From Streptomyces sp. NRRL F-5123 (lineage in GTDB: Bacteria > Actinomycetota > Actinomycetes > Streptomycetales > Streptomycetaceae), in NCBI RefSeq assembly GCF_000721495.1, contig NZ_JOHY01000005.1, positions 180,095 through 244,094 of the forward strand: a DNA stretch of 64,000 nt, in the 5' to 3' direction. This document shows positions 38,429 through 47,074 of this stretch, piece after piece. The position numbers and the translations under genes were made by a program. The notes under the pieces were generated by a model. The model worked only from the letters and a program-made list of their open reading frames with translations. It was not told the DNA's origin and ran no database searches. Within the stretch, counting starts at the first letter, position 1. Each line of letters begins with the position of its first letter.

Positions 38429-39052
38429 TCAGGCCACCCCTCGCGGACGGAACTGGACACTGATCCGGCCGCCCACCGCCGCCCGCGTCTTGGGTATCGC
38501 GTGGTCCCACGTCCGCTGGCAGCTGCCGCCCATCACGATCAGATCCCCGTGGCCCAGCGGCACCTTCCGGGCCGGGGCCCCGCCGCCGCGCGGGCGCAGC
38601 AGCAGGGGGCGCGGCTCGCCCAGCGAGAGGATCGCGACCATCGTGTCGCGCGTGGCGCCGCGCCCGAACCGGTCGCCGTGCCAGGCGACGCTGTCCCGTC
38701 CGTCCCGGTAGTAGCACAGCCCCGCGCTCACGAAGGGCTCTCCCAGCTCGGCGGCGTAGTGCCCGCTCAGCCGGTCGCGCGCCTCGGCGAGCACCGGGTC
38801 GGGCAGCGGGGCGCCCGCGGCGTAGTGGGCGAGCAGCCGGGGCACCGCCACCACGCTGTCGTACATCGTGCGGCGCTCCTCCCGCCACGGCACGCGCGCG
38901 GCCAGCTCCGCGAACAGGTCGTCGGCGCCGCTGAGCCATCCCGGCAGGACGTCGATCCACGCCCCGTGGCCGAGCGGGGTGCGGCGCAGCCCGTCGAGAC
39001 CGCCCAGGACGGGGGCGCCGGTGGCGAAGAGTGAGGTCTGCTGAAGGATCAT
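38429..39052 (-). CDS. AlkB-like 2-oxoglutarate/Fe(II) dioxygenase
   Basis: A 207-aa dioxygenase of the AlkB family, which removes alkyl groups from damaged nucleic acid bases by oxidation. Iron ligands His125 and Asp127 (WHGD) and His184 (TWDHAIPK); Arg196 and Arg202 in GGRISVQFRPRG bind 2-oxoglutarate. The ATG at 39052 follows TATGGT by 6 nt; GGAGG is too close to be a normal Shine-Dalgarno, so a leaderless mRNA is likely. It is divergent from a DNA ligase gene, making a small DNA-repair pair. Confidence 0.93.
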   Translation of the reverse strand: MILQQTSLFATGAPVLGGLDGLRRTPLGHGAWIDVLPGWLSGADDLFAELAARVPWREERRTMYDSVVAVPRLLAHYAAGAPLPDPVLAEARDRLSGHYAAELGEPFVSAGLCYYRDGRDSVAWHGDRFGRGATRDTMVAILSLGEPRPLLLRPRGGGAPARKVPLGHGDLIVMGGSCQRTWDHAIPKTRAAVGGRISVQFRPRGVA

Positions 39053-39222
39053 GCCTCCACCATAACGCCAGATCGCACATCTTTTCGATTACCCGTTCGA
39101 GTGAATCCCGCCGAGCCCGGACCCGGCTCCGGCGCACAGCCCCGGGCCACGGCCCACGGCCCCCGACCGGCGGGACCGCGCGAAGCCGTGCGCCCGCGCC
39201 GCGCCCGGCGCACGATGGAGGC

Positions 39223-40764
39223 ATGCTCTTCGCGGAAGTCGCCCGGGTCTCCCGGGACGTCGCGGGCACGGCGTCGCGCTCGCGCAAGACCGAGCTGCTC
39301 GCGGGCTTCTTCCGGGAGGCGGAGGCGGGCGACGCGCCCGCCGCCATCGCGTACCTCGCCGGCCGGCTGCCGCAGGGGCGGCTCGGCGTCGGCTGGGCCG
39401 CGCTGCACGACCGCGCCGCCCCCGCCGCCGAGCCGCGGCTCACCGTCGCCGAGGTGGACGCGGCGCTCACCGAGGTCGCCGCCGTCTCGGGGCAGGGTGC
39501 CCAGGCCGGGCGCCGCGCCCTCCTCCAGGACCTGATGGGTGCGGCCACCGCGGGCGAGCAGGAGTACCTGATCGCCCTGATCACCGGCGAGGTCCGGCAG
39601 GGCGCGCTGGACGCGGCCGCGGCGGAGGGGCTCGCGGCGGCCACTGGCGCCCCGCCCGCGGAGGTCCGGCGGGCCGTGATGCTGGCCGGCGCGCTCGAAC
39701 CCGTCGCGCAGGCCCTGCTGGCCCACGGCCACGAGGCGCTCGCCCGCTTCCGGCTGACCGTCGGCCGCCCGCTGCTGCCGATGCTCGCGGCCTCCGCGAA
39801 GTCCGTCGCGGAGGCCGTCGGCAAGGCGGGCGGGCCCTGCGTGGTGGAGGAGAAGCTGGACGGCATCCGCATCCAGGCCCACCGCGACGGCGACGACGTG
39901 CGGCTCTTCACCCGCACCCTCGACGACGTCACCGGCCGGCTGCCGGAGATCGTCACGACCGTGCGTGCGCTGACCGGCACGCGGTTCGTCCTCGACGGCG
40001 AGGTGCTGGCCTTCGGCGAGGACGGGCGGCCGCGGCCCTTCCAGGAGACCGCCGGCCGGGTCGGCTCGCGCGTCGACGTCGCGGCGGCCGCGGCCGCCCT
40101 GCCCGTCTCCGCCGTCTTCTTCGACGTGCTCTCCGCCGGCGACCGGGACCTGCTCGACCTGCCCTACGGTGTGCGGCACGCGGAGCTGGAGGCGATCGTG
40201 CCGCCGGCGGTACGCGTCCGGCGGGCGTTCCTCGCCGACCCCGCGGACCCGGCGGCCGTGCGTACGGCGGAGGACTTCATGGCGGCGGCGCTGGAGCGCG
40301 GCCACGAGGGCGTCGTCGTCAAGGCCGACGACGGGCCGTACGCGGCGGGGCGCCGCGGGGCCTCGTGGATCAAGGTCAAGCCCGTGCACACGCTCGACCT
40401 CGTCGTCCTCGCCGCGGAGTGGGGCCACGGGCGGCGTACCGGCAAGCTGTCGAACCTGCACCTCGGGGCGCGGGCGGAGGACGGCACGTTCGTCATGCTC
40501 GGCAAGACCTTCAAGGGCCTCACGGACGCGCTGCTCGCCTGGCAGACCGAACGCCTGCTGGGGCTCGCGGTGCGCGACGACGGCCACGTGGTGACCGTCC
40601 GGCCCGAACTCGTCGTCGAGATCGCCTACGACGGTGTGCAGCGGTCGCCGCGCTACCCGGCGGGGCTCACGCTGCGGTTCGCGCGCGTGGTCCGCTACCG
40701 GGAGGACAAGCGGGCGGACGAGGCGGACACGGTGTCCGCCGTCCGGGCAGCCCACGCGGGCTGA
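39223..40764 (+). CDS. ATP-dependent DNA ligase
   Basis: A 513-aa ligase that seals nicks using ATP. The nucleotidyl lysine Lys211 is in EEKLDGIRIQ (motif I, KxDG); further motifs are FVLDGEVLAF (motif III/IIIa), EGVVVKADDGPY (motif IV) and SWIKVKP (motif V). An N-terminal helical DNA-binding domain occupies about residues 1-195 and a C-terminal OB fold the last 110. The length and layout match the stand-alone LigB/LigC-like ATP ligases of actinobacteria rather than the essential NAD-dependent LigA. The start at 39223 gives the usual N-terminus. Confidence 0.95.
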   Translation: MLFAEVARVSRDVAGTASRSRKTELLAGFFREAEAGDAPAAIAYLAGRLPQGRLGVGWAALHDRAAPAAEPRLTVAEVDAALTEVAAVSGQGAQAGRRALLQDLMGAATAGEQEYLIALITGEVRQGALDAAAAEGLAAATGAPPAEVRRAVMLAGALEPVAQALLAHGHEALARFRLTVGRPLLPMLAASAKSVAEAVGKAGGPCVVEEKLDGIRIQAHRDGDDVRLFTRTLDDVTGRLPEIVTTVRALTGTRFVLDGEVLAFGEDGRPRPFQETAGRVGSRVDVAAAAAALPVSAVFFDVLSAGDRDLLDLPYGVRHAELEAIVPPAVRVRRAFLADPADPAAVRTAEDFMAAALERGHEGVVVKADDGPYAAGRRGASWIKVKPVHTLDLVVLAAEWGHGRRTGKLSNLHLGARAEDGTFVMLGKTFKGLTDALLAWQTERLLGLAVRDDGHVVTVRPELVVEIAYDGVQRSPRYPAGLTLRFARVVRYREDKRADEADTVSAVRAAHAG

Positions 40765-40818
40765 GGCGCCCGACGCCGCTCCGCCGGGGGCGGTGACGGG
40801 GGGTACCTGTCCGATTCC

Positions 40819-41065
40819 GGCCGACCGCCGGCTCTACCCCGGGCACGGGTGGGCCGACATCGCCACCCGACCCGTCGACCGGTGGGAGGCTGCCCCCACT
40901 GGCCCGCGCCCCTGGACGCGCATCCACCGTCTTACGGCCGACCGCCCCGGGGGTCTACCCCTGGCACGGGTGGGCCGACGTCGCCATCCGACCCGTCGGC
41001 CGGTGGGAGGCTGCCCACGCAGTCCCCCGCGCCCCTGGACGCGCATCCACCGTCTTACGGCCGAC
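40819..41065. repeat. two imperfect ~121-bp tandem repeats
   Basis: Two copies (about 40819-40938 and 40939-41060) share GGCACGGGTGGGCCGAC, CGACCCGTCG, CCGGTGGGAGGCTGCCC and CCTGGACGCGCATCCACCG; offsets between matching words are 121-123 nt. A third partial copy starts at 41061. No coding function supported. Confidence 0.85.
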
Positions 41066-41089
41066 CGCCGGCGGGGGCTGCTCAGGGGG

Positions 41090-41473
41090 TCAGCGGGAGG
41101 TCAGGCGGAAGGCGGCTTCCTCCTCCTGGTCGCCGGAGGCCGTGCCCGTCACCTTGACCGTGAAGGACTCCGCCAGGGCCTCGCGGAGGCGGTCGACGGC
41201 GTGGTAGCCGCCCTGGGCGGTGAGCTTCACCGGGGAGGCCAGGGGGGCGGGGCCGCCCGGGAGGGCGAGGGTGCGGGAGACGTCGAAGGTCGCCGACCAG
41301 ACGATGGGGGCCGGACCGGCCGCCTCCGCCGGTTCGTCGTCGGCCGCGCGGTCGCCCGCGAAGCTGGTGTGCAGCGCGTCGAGCACGGTCTTGGCGTCCT
41401 CCTTCGTGCAGCCGTCGATGATGACGGTGACCTGCGCCGCCGGTTCTGCGGACTGTTCGGTTGCCGTACTCAC
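41090..41473 (-). CDS. hypothetical conserved small protein
   Basis: A 127-aa soluble protein, unrecognised. It has an alternating pattern (QVTVIIDGCTKEDAKTVLDALHTSF, then KVTGTAS) that suggests a small alpha/beta sandwich. GGAAGGA lies 7-8 nt before the GTG at 41473, which makes this start better than a longer frame. It stands alone, divergent from the UPF0225 gene. Confidence 0.75.
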   Translation of the reverse strand: MSTATEQSAEPAAQVTVIIDGCTKEDAKTVLDALHTSFAGDRAADDEPAEAAGPAPIVWSATFDVSRTLALPGGPAPLASPVKLTAQGGYHAVDRLREALAESFTVKVTGTASGDQEEEAAFRLTSR

Positions 41474-41588
41474 GGGGTGTCCTTCCGTCGCATGGGGTAC
41501 CGCTGCCCCGCACAGCGCATTTCCGCTCGCACGCGGACGAAACACCGGCTCACCCGAACAGCCGGGCGCGCGTCCGCGACAATGGAGT

Positions 41589-41999
41589 ATGCCGTCTCGC
41601 GCCGCCCGCACCCCGCTGCCCTGCCCCTGCGGCCTGCCCGCCGCCTACGCCGACTGCTGCGGCGCCCTGCACCAGGGCCGCGCCCGGGCCGGCACTGCCG
41701 AGCAGCTCATGCGGTCGCGCTACGCCGCCTTCGCCGTACGCGACACCGGCTACCTGCTGCGCACCTGGCACTCGACGACCAGGCCGCGCGAGCTGGACCT
41801 CGACCGGGACGTGCGGTGGACCGGCCTCGACATCCTGGGCAGCACCGGCGGCAGTGCCTTCCACACCGAGGGGACGGTCGAATTCCGCGCGCACTACCGG
41901 CACCGCGGCGGGGAGGGCGCGCAGCACGAGGACAGCCGCTTCGTCCGCGAGGACGGGCTGTGGGTGTACGTCGGCGAGGCCGGGCGGCCCGGCCGGTGA
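41589..41999 (+). CDS. UPF0225/YchJ-family SEC-C motif protein
   Basis: A 136-aa protein with an N-terminal zinc-binding Cys cluster CPCGLPAAYADCCG followed by the YchJ-type domain (LMRSRYAAFAVRDTGYLLRTW, EFRAHYRH, EDSRFVREDGLWVYV). Function unknown; the domain has a cystatin/NTF2-like fold. The ATG at 41589 is 5 nt after GACAAT, another likely leaderless start. It overlaps the nucleotidyltransferase gene (GTGA). Confidence 0.9.
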   Translation: MPSRAARTPLPCPCGLPAAYADCCGALHQGRARAGTAEQLMRSRYAAFAVRDTGYLLRTWHSTTRPRELDLDRDVRWTGLDILGSTGGSAFHTEGTVEFRAHYRHRGGEGAQHEDSRFVREDGLWVYVGEAGRPGR

Positions 42000-42640
42000 C
42001 CGCGGCACGGGGGAACGGGCTCGACCCGGCGGTACGCGCCGCGCTCGCCGAGGAGCTGCTGGCCGCACTGGCCGCCGCGTGCGCCGGCTCCACCGCGGAG
42101 CTGCGCGGATCGCTCGCCGCGGGGACGGCGGACGCGTACAGCGACATCGACATCGCCTGGCGGGTTCCGGCCGCGGAGTTCGCACGGTGTGTGGAGGGCG
42201 CGCGGCGCACACTGGGCCGGGTCGGGCCGCTGCTGTCGCTGCGGTGCGACCCCGAAAATGCGGCGGAGCCCGGGCAGCGGCTGCTCTTCGCCGCCTTCCG
42301 CGGGCTGCCGCTCTTCTGGCGGCTCGACCTCGTGGTCCTCGCGGACGTCCCGGAGGCGGCCACGGATCCGCGGGGAGAGGTCGCCGACCCCTGGTCTCCC
42401 GCGGCCAGCGCGCTCGCCAACGCGGTGGGCGCGGTCAAGGCGCTGCGCCGGGGGCGGCCGGACGTGGCGCGCGGCCTCGTCGAGCGCGGTCTTCGCCGGG
42501 TCGGCGTGCGTATCGCCCTCACGGGCGTGTGGCGTACGGATGTGGCGCGGCTCGTTGCGGCGTCCGTCGCCGCGGATCCGGCGCAGCAGCGGCTCGCCTC
42601 CGCGGTGGAGGCTCTCGCCTCCGAGCTCCTCCCCCGCTGA
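41996..42640 (+). CDS. nucleotidyltransferase-fold protein
   Basis: A 214-aa protein with the Pol-beta-like nucleotidyltransferase signature GSLAAGTADAYSDIDIAW (GS then DxD), as in aminoglycoside adenylyltransferases and small NTases. The rest is helical. The GTG overlaps the UPF0225 stop, so the two are coupled. The substrate is unknown. Confidence 0.86.
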   Translation: MTAARGNGLDPAVRAALAEELLAALAAACAGSTAELRGSLAAGTADAYSDIDIAWRVPAAEFARCVEGARRTLGRVGPLLSLRCDPENAAEPGQRLLFAAFRGLPLFWRLDLVVLADVPEAATDPRGEVADPWSPAASALANAVGAVKALRRGRPDVARGLVERGLRRVGVRIALTGVWRTDVARLVAASVAADPAQQRLASAVEALASELLPR

Positions 42641-43149
42641 GCCCCGCCCCTGCCGCGCGGGGTGGGCGTTCCCATGGCGCGCCTGCGCCGCCGGGCCCAC
42701 GTTTTGGGCGCACGTGCGCCGCCGAGCCCCCTCTTTCGTGCGCGCCCGCGCCGGGCGAGCGTTCCCGGGACGCGCCCCGCGCTGCGGGACGAGCGTCTTC
42801 CCGCGCACCTGCGCCGCCCGGCTCCCGCTTTCAGGACACAACTGCCCCGCCGGGCAGGCGTTGGCAGGGGGGCGTGGGGTACTTCCCAGGCGAAGCTCTG
42901 GCGGAGAACTGCGCGGGCAACCCTCCCCCACAGCTTCGCCTGGGGTACCCCCATCTCGCTTCGCTCGCGGCCGGCCGGCCGGTACGAAACCGAACTGCCC
43001 CTTCGGGCCGGTGACGACCCGCGCCCCGGCAGGGGCGCCCCCGCGCCCCGAAAAGCTCGCCCGGCGCGGAAAGCGCGCCGCCCTGCGCAAGGCAGCCCCG
43101 GGCAAACGCTCGCCGCCCCGCGCAGCGGGGAGCTCTTCGGACCGACGGC
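42641..43149. other. 509-bp gene-less tract with repeat elements
   Basis: No supported gene. It is made of degenerate GCGC-rich words (for example GCGCACCTGCGCCGCC and GCGCACGTGCGCCGCC) and a dispersed intergenic repeat at its centre-right (42988-43027). The pattern suggests accumulated repeats or decayed sequence between the nucleotidyltransferase and the convergent MFS gene. Confidence 0.55.
42988..43027 (+). repeat. dispersed intergenic repeat, copy 2
   Basis: CCGAACTGCCCCTTCGGG followed by CCGGTGACGACCCGCG; nearly identical to the reverse complement of 15281-15316. The upstream GAGAACTGCGCGGGCAACCC (near 42904) parallels the flank of copy 1. Confidence 0.6.
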
Positions 43150-44475
43150 TCAAGCCGCCGGTCGACCCGCGTCGTAGGAGAGGAAGCCGCGCTGGAACAG
43201 CCCCACGCACGTGATCGCGGCGATGCAGGCGAGGCCGCCGCCGACGACCGCGGCGGTGGGGGTGAAGAGGTCGGCCGCGGAGCCGGCGAGGAAGTCGCCG
43301 AGGCGGGGGCCGCCGACCACGACGACGAGGAAGACACCCTGGAGGCGTCCCCGCATGTCGTCGGGCGCTGCGGACTGGAGCATGGTGTTGCGGAAGACCA
43401 TGCTCACGGTGTCGGCGCACCCGGCGAGGGCGAGGAAGAGCAGGCCCAGCAGCAGGTTGCGGGTCAGGCCGAACACCGCTACCGCCGCGCCCCAGGAGGC
43501 GACGGCGAGCAGGACGGCGAAGCCCTGGCGGCGGACGCGGCCGAGCCAGCCGGAGAAGACGCTGCCGAGCAGGGCCCCCACGGCGGGCGCGGCGGCGAGC
43601 AGGCCGACGGTGCGGGTGTCGCCGCCGTACCAGAGTCCGGCGATGGCGGGGAAGAGGACCCGGGGCTGGGCCAGGACCATGGCGGCGAGGTCGGTGACGA
43701 AGGTGGTCCGCAGGTTGGGCCGGGCGGCGAGGTAGCGCAGGCCCTCGACGACGGAGGGGCGGCGGCGCTCGTCGGCTTCGCCGGGGGCGCCCGCGCCGGG
43801 GAGCATCGACGGGAGCCGCCACATCGCGTAGAGGGAGGCGGTGAAGGCGGCGGCGTCGATGAGGTACGCCGCCTGGTACCCCCACAGGCCCACGAATACG
43901 CCGCCGAGCATGGGCCCGGCCATCTGCCCGACGCCGCCGGACAGCGAGGCGAGGGCGTTGGCGGCGGGCAGCTGCTCGGGTGTGAGCAGCCGGGGGATCA
44001 TGGAGGAGCGGGCCGGCGAGTTCATGGCGAAGCACACGGCCTGCAGGGCGACGATCGCGTAGAGCAGGCCGACGACCCGCAGGTGGGCGATGGCCGTGAC
44101 GGCGAGCGCGACGGACAGCAGGGTCGAGCCGCCCGCGGTGACGAGCCCGAGCCGGCGGCGGTCGACGGCGTCGGCGACAGCGCCGCCGTAGAGACCGAAG
44201 ACGATCAGCGGGCCGAGCGAGCACAGCCCGACGAGGCCGACGTAGAAGCTGGAGCCGGTGATCGCGTAGACCTGGAGGGCGACGGCCATGGCCGTCATCT
44301 GCTGGCCTGTGTAGGACACCGCGTTGCCGAACCAGAGCCGCCGGAAGTCGGGGCTGTCGCGCAGCGGCCCGATGTCGGCGAGCAGCCGGCGGCGGTCCCC
44401 GGCGGGGGCGCCGGGAGTTGCCCCTGACCCGGATGGCGCAGTCCGGTTTCTGCTGGCTTTCCTACTCTTGAGCAC
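43150..44475 (-). CDS. MFS exporter (MFS_3/EntS-like)
   Basis: A 441-aa 12-helix transporter of the major facilitator superfamily, closest by pattern to EntS-like siderophore or drug exporters: SPDFRRLWFGNAVSYTGQQMTAMAVALQVYAIT, motif A-like GGAVADAVDRRRL, and MNSPARSSMIPRLL. The GTG at 44475 is chosen because TACCGT ends 5 nt upstream and longer frames would lie over the promoter; the transcript may be leaderless. It is divergent from a small ORF at 44810. The substrate is unknown. Confidence 0.88.
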   Translation of the reverse strand: MLKSRKASRNRTAPSGSGATPGAPAGDRRRLLADIGPLRDSPDFRRLWFGNAVSYTGQQMTAMAVALQVYAITGSSFYVGLVGLCSLGPLIVFGLYGGAVADAVDRRRLGLVTAGGSTLLSVALAVTAIAHLRVVGLLYAIVALQAVCFAMNSPARSSMIPRLLTPEQLPAANALASLSGGVGQMAGPMLGGVFVGLWGYQAAYLIDAAAFTASLYAMWRLPSMLPGAGAPGEADERRRPSVVEGLRYLAARPNLRTTFVTDLAAMVLAQPRVLFPAIAGLWYGGDTRTVGLLAAAPAVGALLGSVFSGWLGRVRRQGFAVLLAVASWGAAVAVFGLTRNLLLGLLFLALAGCADTVSMVFRNTMLQSAAPDDMRGRLQGVFLVVVVGGPRLGDFLAGSAADLFTPTAAVVGGGLACIAAITCVGLFQRGFLSYDAGRPAA

Positions 44476-44809
44476 GGCAAACGGTAGCAACGCAGCCCAG
44501 CGCTGCCGCGGTCGGGGCGCCCCGCGGCAGCCGAACCGGAGGTGGCCGGAATCCGAATGTGGGGAAAAACCGGCTGGTGACCATCGCACTGGCCGGAATA
44601 CGCTGTGCGGGACGAACAGGCCCGGAGGGGATGTACCGGCCCCTTGAGCCCGTCCCGGAACGAGTCGCCACCTCGGCCCCCCTTCCGGCTATCGCAACAG
44701 GCGCCACCGCGTCCGTACCGCCCGAAGTCAGTAATCCCACCGGGCGCCCGACGCTGGGAAACGACCGCGCCAGGGCGACCCCGGTCGACGCGACGCTAAG
44801 GAGAACGCG
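44476..44809. other. intergenic region between MFS exporter and small ORF
   Basis: No supported gene. It holds the MFS -10 at its left edge and, at its right end, a strong ribosome-binding site for the 60-aa ORF. Nothing else recognised. Confidence 0.45.
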
Positions 44810-44992
44810 GTGTCTGGAGATCAGCTCACGCAGGAGGAGACAGCGCCCGAGGACAGCCTCGGTGACGAGCGGCGCATCGTCCGGCTCGACGAGGAGGGAC
44901 CGCTGAAGACGTGGTCCCGGTGTGCCCCGATCCGGCTCGCCGGATACGAGGACGACCCCTCCGAGACCCACATCCTACGCAGCATCGACTAG
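44810..44992 (+). CDS. unrecognised 60-aa acidic peptide
   Basis: A short frame starting at GTG with AAGGAG 6 nt upstream. The first half is acidic (TQEETAPEDSLGDERRIVRL) and the second half mixed, with one Cys (WSRCAPIRLAGYEDD), ending in LRSID. No signal peptide or membrane span. The strong ribosome-binding site and the change of character halfway suggest a real product. A small regulator or a modified-peptide precursor are both possible; no maturation enzyme is adjacent. I do not recognise the family. Confidence 0.6.
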   Translation: MSGDQLTQEETAPEDSLGDERRIVRLDEEGPLKTWSRCAPIRLAGYEDDPSETHILRSID

Positions 44993-45254
44993 TCGACTCA
45001 GTCCCTTTCCGCACTTCGCGCCCTTCCCGTACTCCACTCGCCAGACCGGCGAACAGCGCCAGGCTCCCGGGCCGGGCGGCGGACGTTCACCCAGGTCCCC
45101 CGCCCGGCCCGCAGTTGCGAGGGCCGCGCACGGCACGCCGGTGCGGGGGCCGTGCCGCGATGAGACGTGCGCGACATTCCCGGTGCATCGCGCATGCGCC
45201 CGCGGGGAGCGGGCATACGGGGGTCGACTTCACCGATCTTCGAGGAGTACGACG

Positions 45255-45476
45255 ATGCTGATGGCTCACCCGACCGTGCTGCTGGACCTGGTGGAACGCT
45301 ACGAGCTGCTCACCTCGGTCGCAGACGGCACGGATCCCCGCATCGCCGGCCAACTACGGGACACCGCCTACACGTTGTGCGTGTCGACCGGCACCCGGGA
45401 CGTCACCGAGGCGCTCGCGGTGGCGCGCGCGCACATCGTGGCGGCGGAAGACGCCGCGGACGGCGCGGCCGCCTGA
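45255..45476 (+). CDS. DUF5133-family small protein
   Basis: A 73-aa helical protein beginning MLMAHPTVLLDLVERYELL, the typical opening of DUF5133, a Streptomyces family of unknown function; the C-terminus is EALAVARAHIVAAEDAADG. GAGGAG lies 7 nt before the ATG. The 260 nt upstream hold no other gene. Confidence 0.85.
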   Translation: MLMAHPTVLLDLVERYELLTSVADGTDPRIAGQLRDTAYTLCVSTGTRDVTEALAVARAHIVAAEDAADGAAA

Positions 45477-45789
45477 CACCACACGTGGGGACGAAATTCC
45501 CCCGCGACATGACCCGTTCGGCCCTGCGCGGCGTTGTCACCAACAGCGGGCACACAGCCCGTGACGATGTCCGGAAGGCCGCTGCCCGCCGCTGACCCAC
45601 CGCTCCGACGGCCCTCACGGGCCCGCGACCGGGCGGCGGCACCACCCGGTCGGCCGCTGCCGCGTACTGCCCCGGCGGGGCGCGGCCGCCTATCGTCGGC
45701 AGCGGTGGCGAACGCGGTACCGACAGCGGTACCGCAGGCGTCACGGCAGTGCGACGACCGCCGGACGACGGCGAAGGAGGGCAGCAGGC
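45477..45789. other. spacer upstream of mscR
   Basis: No gene seen. Near 45715-45735 the word GCGGTACCG occurs twice 13 nt apart, a possible regulator site for mscR. Low confidence. Confidence 0.4.
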
Positions 45790-46875
45790 ATGGCACAGGA
45801 AGTCCGCGGGGTGATCGCCCCGGGCAAGGGCGAGCGGGTGCGCGTCGAGACGGTGACGGTGCCCGATCCGGGACCCGGCGAGGCCGTGGTGCGGGTGCAG
45901 GCGTGCGGGGTGTGCCACACCGACCTGCACTACAAGGAGGGCGGCATCGGGGACGACTTCCCGTATCTGCTCGGGCACGAGGCCGCCGGTGTCGTCGAGG
46001 AGACCGGGCCGGGCGTGACCGAGGTGCGGCCGGGCGACTTCGTGGTCCTCAACTGGCGTGCGGTGTGCGGCCGCTGCCGGGCGTGCCTGCGCGGCCGGCC
46101 CTGGTACTGCTTCGACACCCACAACGCGCGGCAGAAGATGACCCTGGCCGGGGGCGTCGAGCTGTCCCCCGCGCTGGGCATCGGCGCCTTCGCCGAGAAG
46201 ACCCTGGTCGCCGCGGGCCAGTGCACCAAGGTCGACCCGTCGGTGTCGCCGTCGGTCGCCGGGCTGCTCGGCTGCGGGGTGATGGCCGGGATCGGCGCCG
46301 CGCTCAACACCGGTGCGGTCGGCCGCGGCGACTCCGTCGCGGTGATCGGCTGCGGCGGCGTCGGCAACGCGGCCGTCGCCGGGGCGCGGCTGGCCGGGGC
46401 CGCGCGGATCATCGCGGTGGACGTCGACGACCGCAAGCTCGCGACCGCCTCCGCGCTCGGCGCCACCCACACCGTCAACGCCCGCGCCGGGGATCCGGTG
46501 GCCGCGATCCGCGAGCTGACCGGCGGTTTCGGCGCGGACGTGGTGATCGAGGCGGTGGGCCGCCCGGAGACGTACGAGCAGGCCTTCTACGCCCGGGATC
46601 TGGCCGGCACGGTGGTGCTGGTCGGGGTGCCCACGCCGGAGATGAAGCTCGAACTCCCGCTGCTGGACGTCTTCGGCCGCGGCGGGGCGCTCAAGTCCTC
46701 CTGGTACGGCGACTGCCTGCCGTCGCGGGATTTCCCGATGCTCGTCGACCTGCACTTGCAGGGGCGGCTGGACCTGGGCGCCTTTGTGAGCGAGACGATC
46801 GCGCTGGACGAGATCGAGGACGCCTTCGCGCGGATGCAGGCCGGGGACGTGCTGCGGTCCGTCGTCGTGATGTGA
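45790..46875 (+). CDS. mscR: S-(hydroxymethyl)mycothiol dehydrogenase
   Basis: A 361-aa zinc alcohol dehydrogenase that oxidises the formaldehyde-mycothiol adduct (also acts on S-nitrosomycothiol) with NAD. Catalytic zinc region [16 protein letters not shown] (Cys39) and LGHEAAG; structural zinc cysteines in [15 protein letters not shown]; nucleotide-binding GCGGVGN. The sequence [15 protein letters not shown] is typical of the mycothiol-dependent class. GGAGGG precedes the ATG. The metallo-beta-lactamase-fold hydrolase that often follows it is absent here. Confidence 0.92.
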   Translation: MAQEVRGVIAPGKGERVRVETVTVPDPGPGEAVVRVQACGVCHTDLHYKEGGIGDDFPYLLGHEAAGVVEETGPGVTEVRPGDFVVLNWRAVCGRCRACLRGRPWYCFDTHNARQKMTLAGGVELSPALGIGAFAEKTLVAAGQCTKVDPSVSPSVAGLLGCGVMAGIGAALNTGAVGRGDSVAVIGCGGVGNAAVAGARLAGAARIIAVDVDDRKLATASALGATHTVNARAGDPVAAIRELTGGFGADVVIEAVGRPETYEQAFYARDLAGTVVLVGVPTPEMKLELPLLDVFGRGGALKSSWYGDCLPSRDFPMLVDLHLQGRLDLGAFVSETIALDEIEDAFARMQAGDVLRSVVVM

Positions 46876-47074
46876 GCCCCTGACGCGGGCCGCGACGGGG
46901 CCGTACGCAGCCGCCGCGCGGGAACGCGGCCGCGGGAAACGTCCGGGCGCGGCAGACCGGTCACGCCCTAGGGTGGTTGCGCGCGAAACGACAAACGGTC
47001 AGCACCTCGATGGCGAGGTGCTGCTCGGCGCGCCCGCACGCACCACCGCGAAGACGTGATTCGAGGAGCCTGCA

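Noticed and set aside
42641..43149. A possible degraded gene in the spacer
   Set aside because: No frame gives a recognisable domain on either strand; composition is better explained by repeats.
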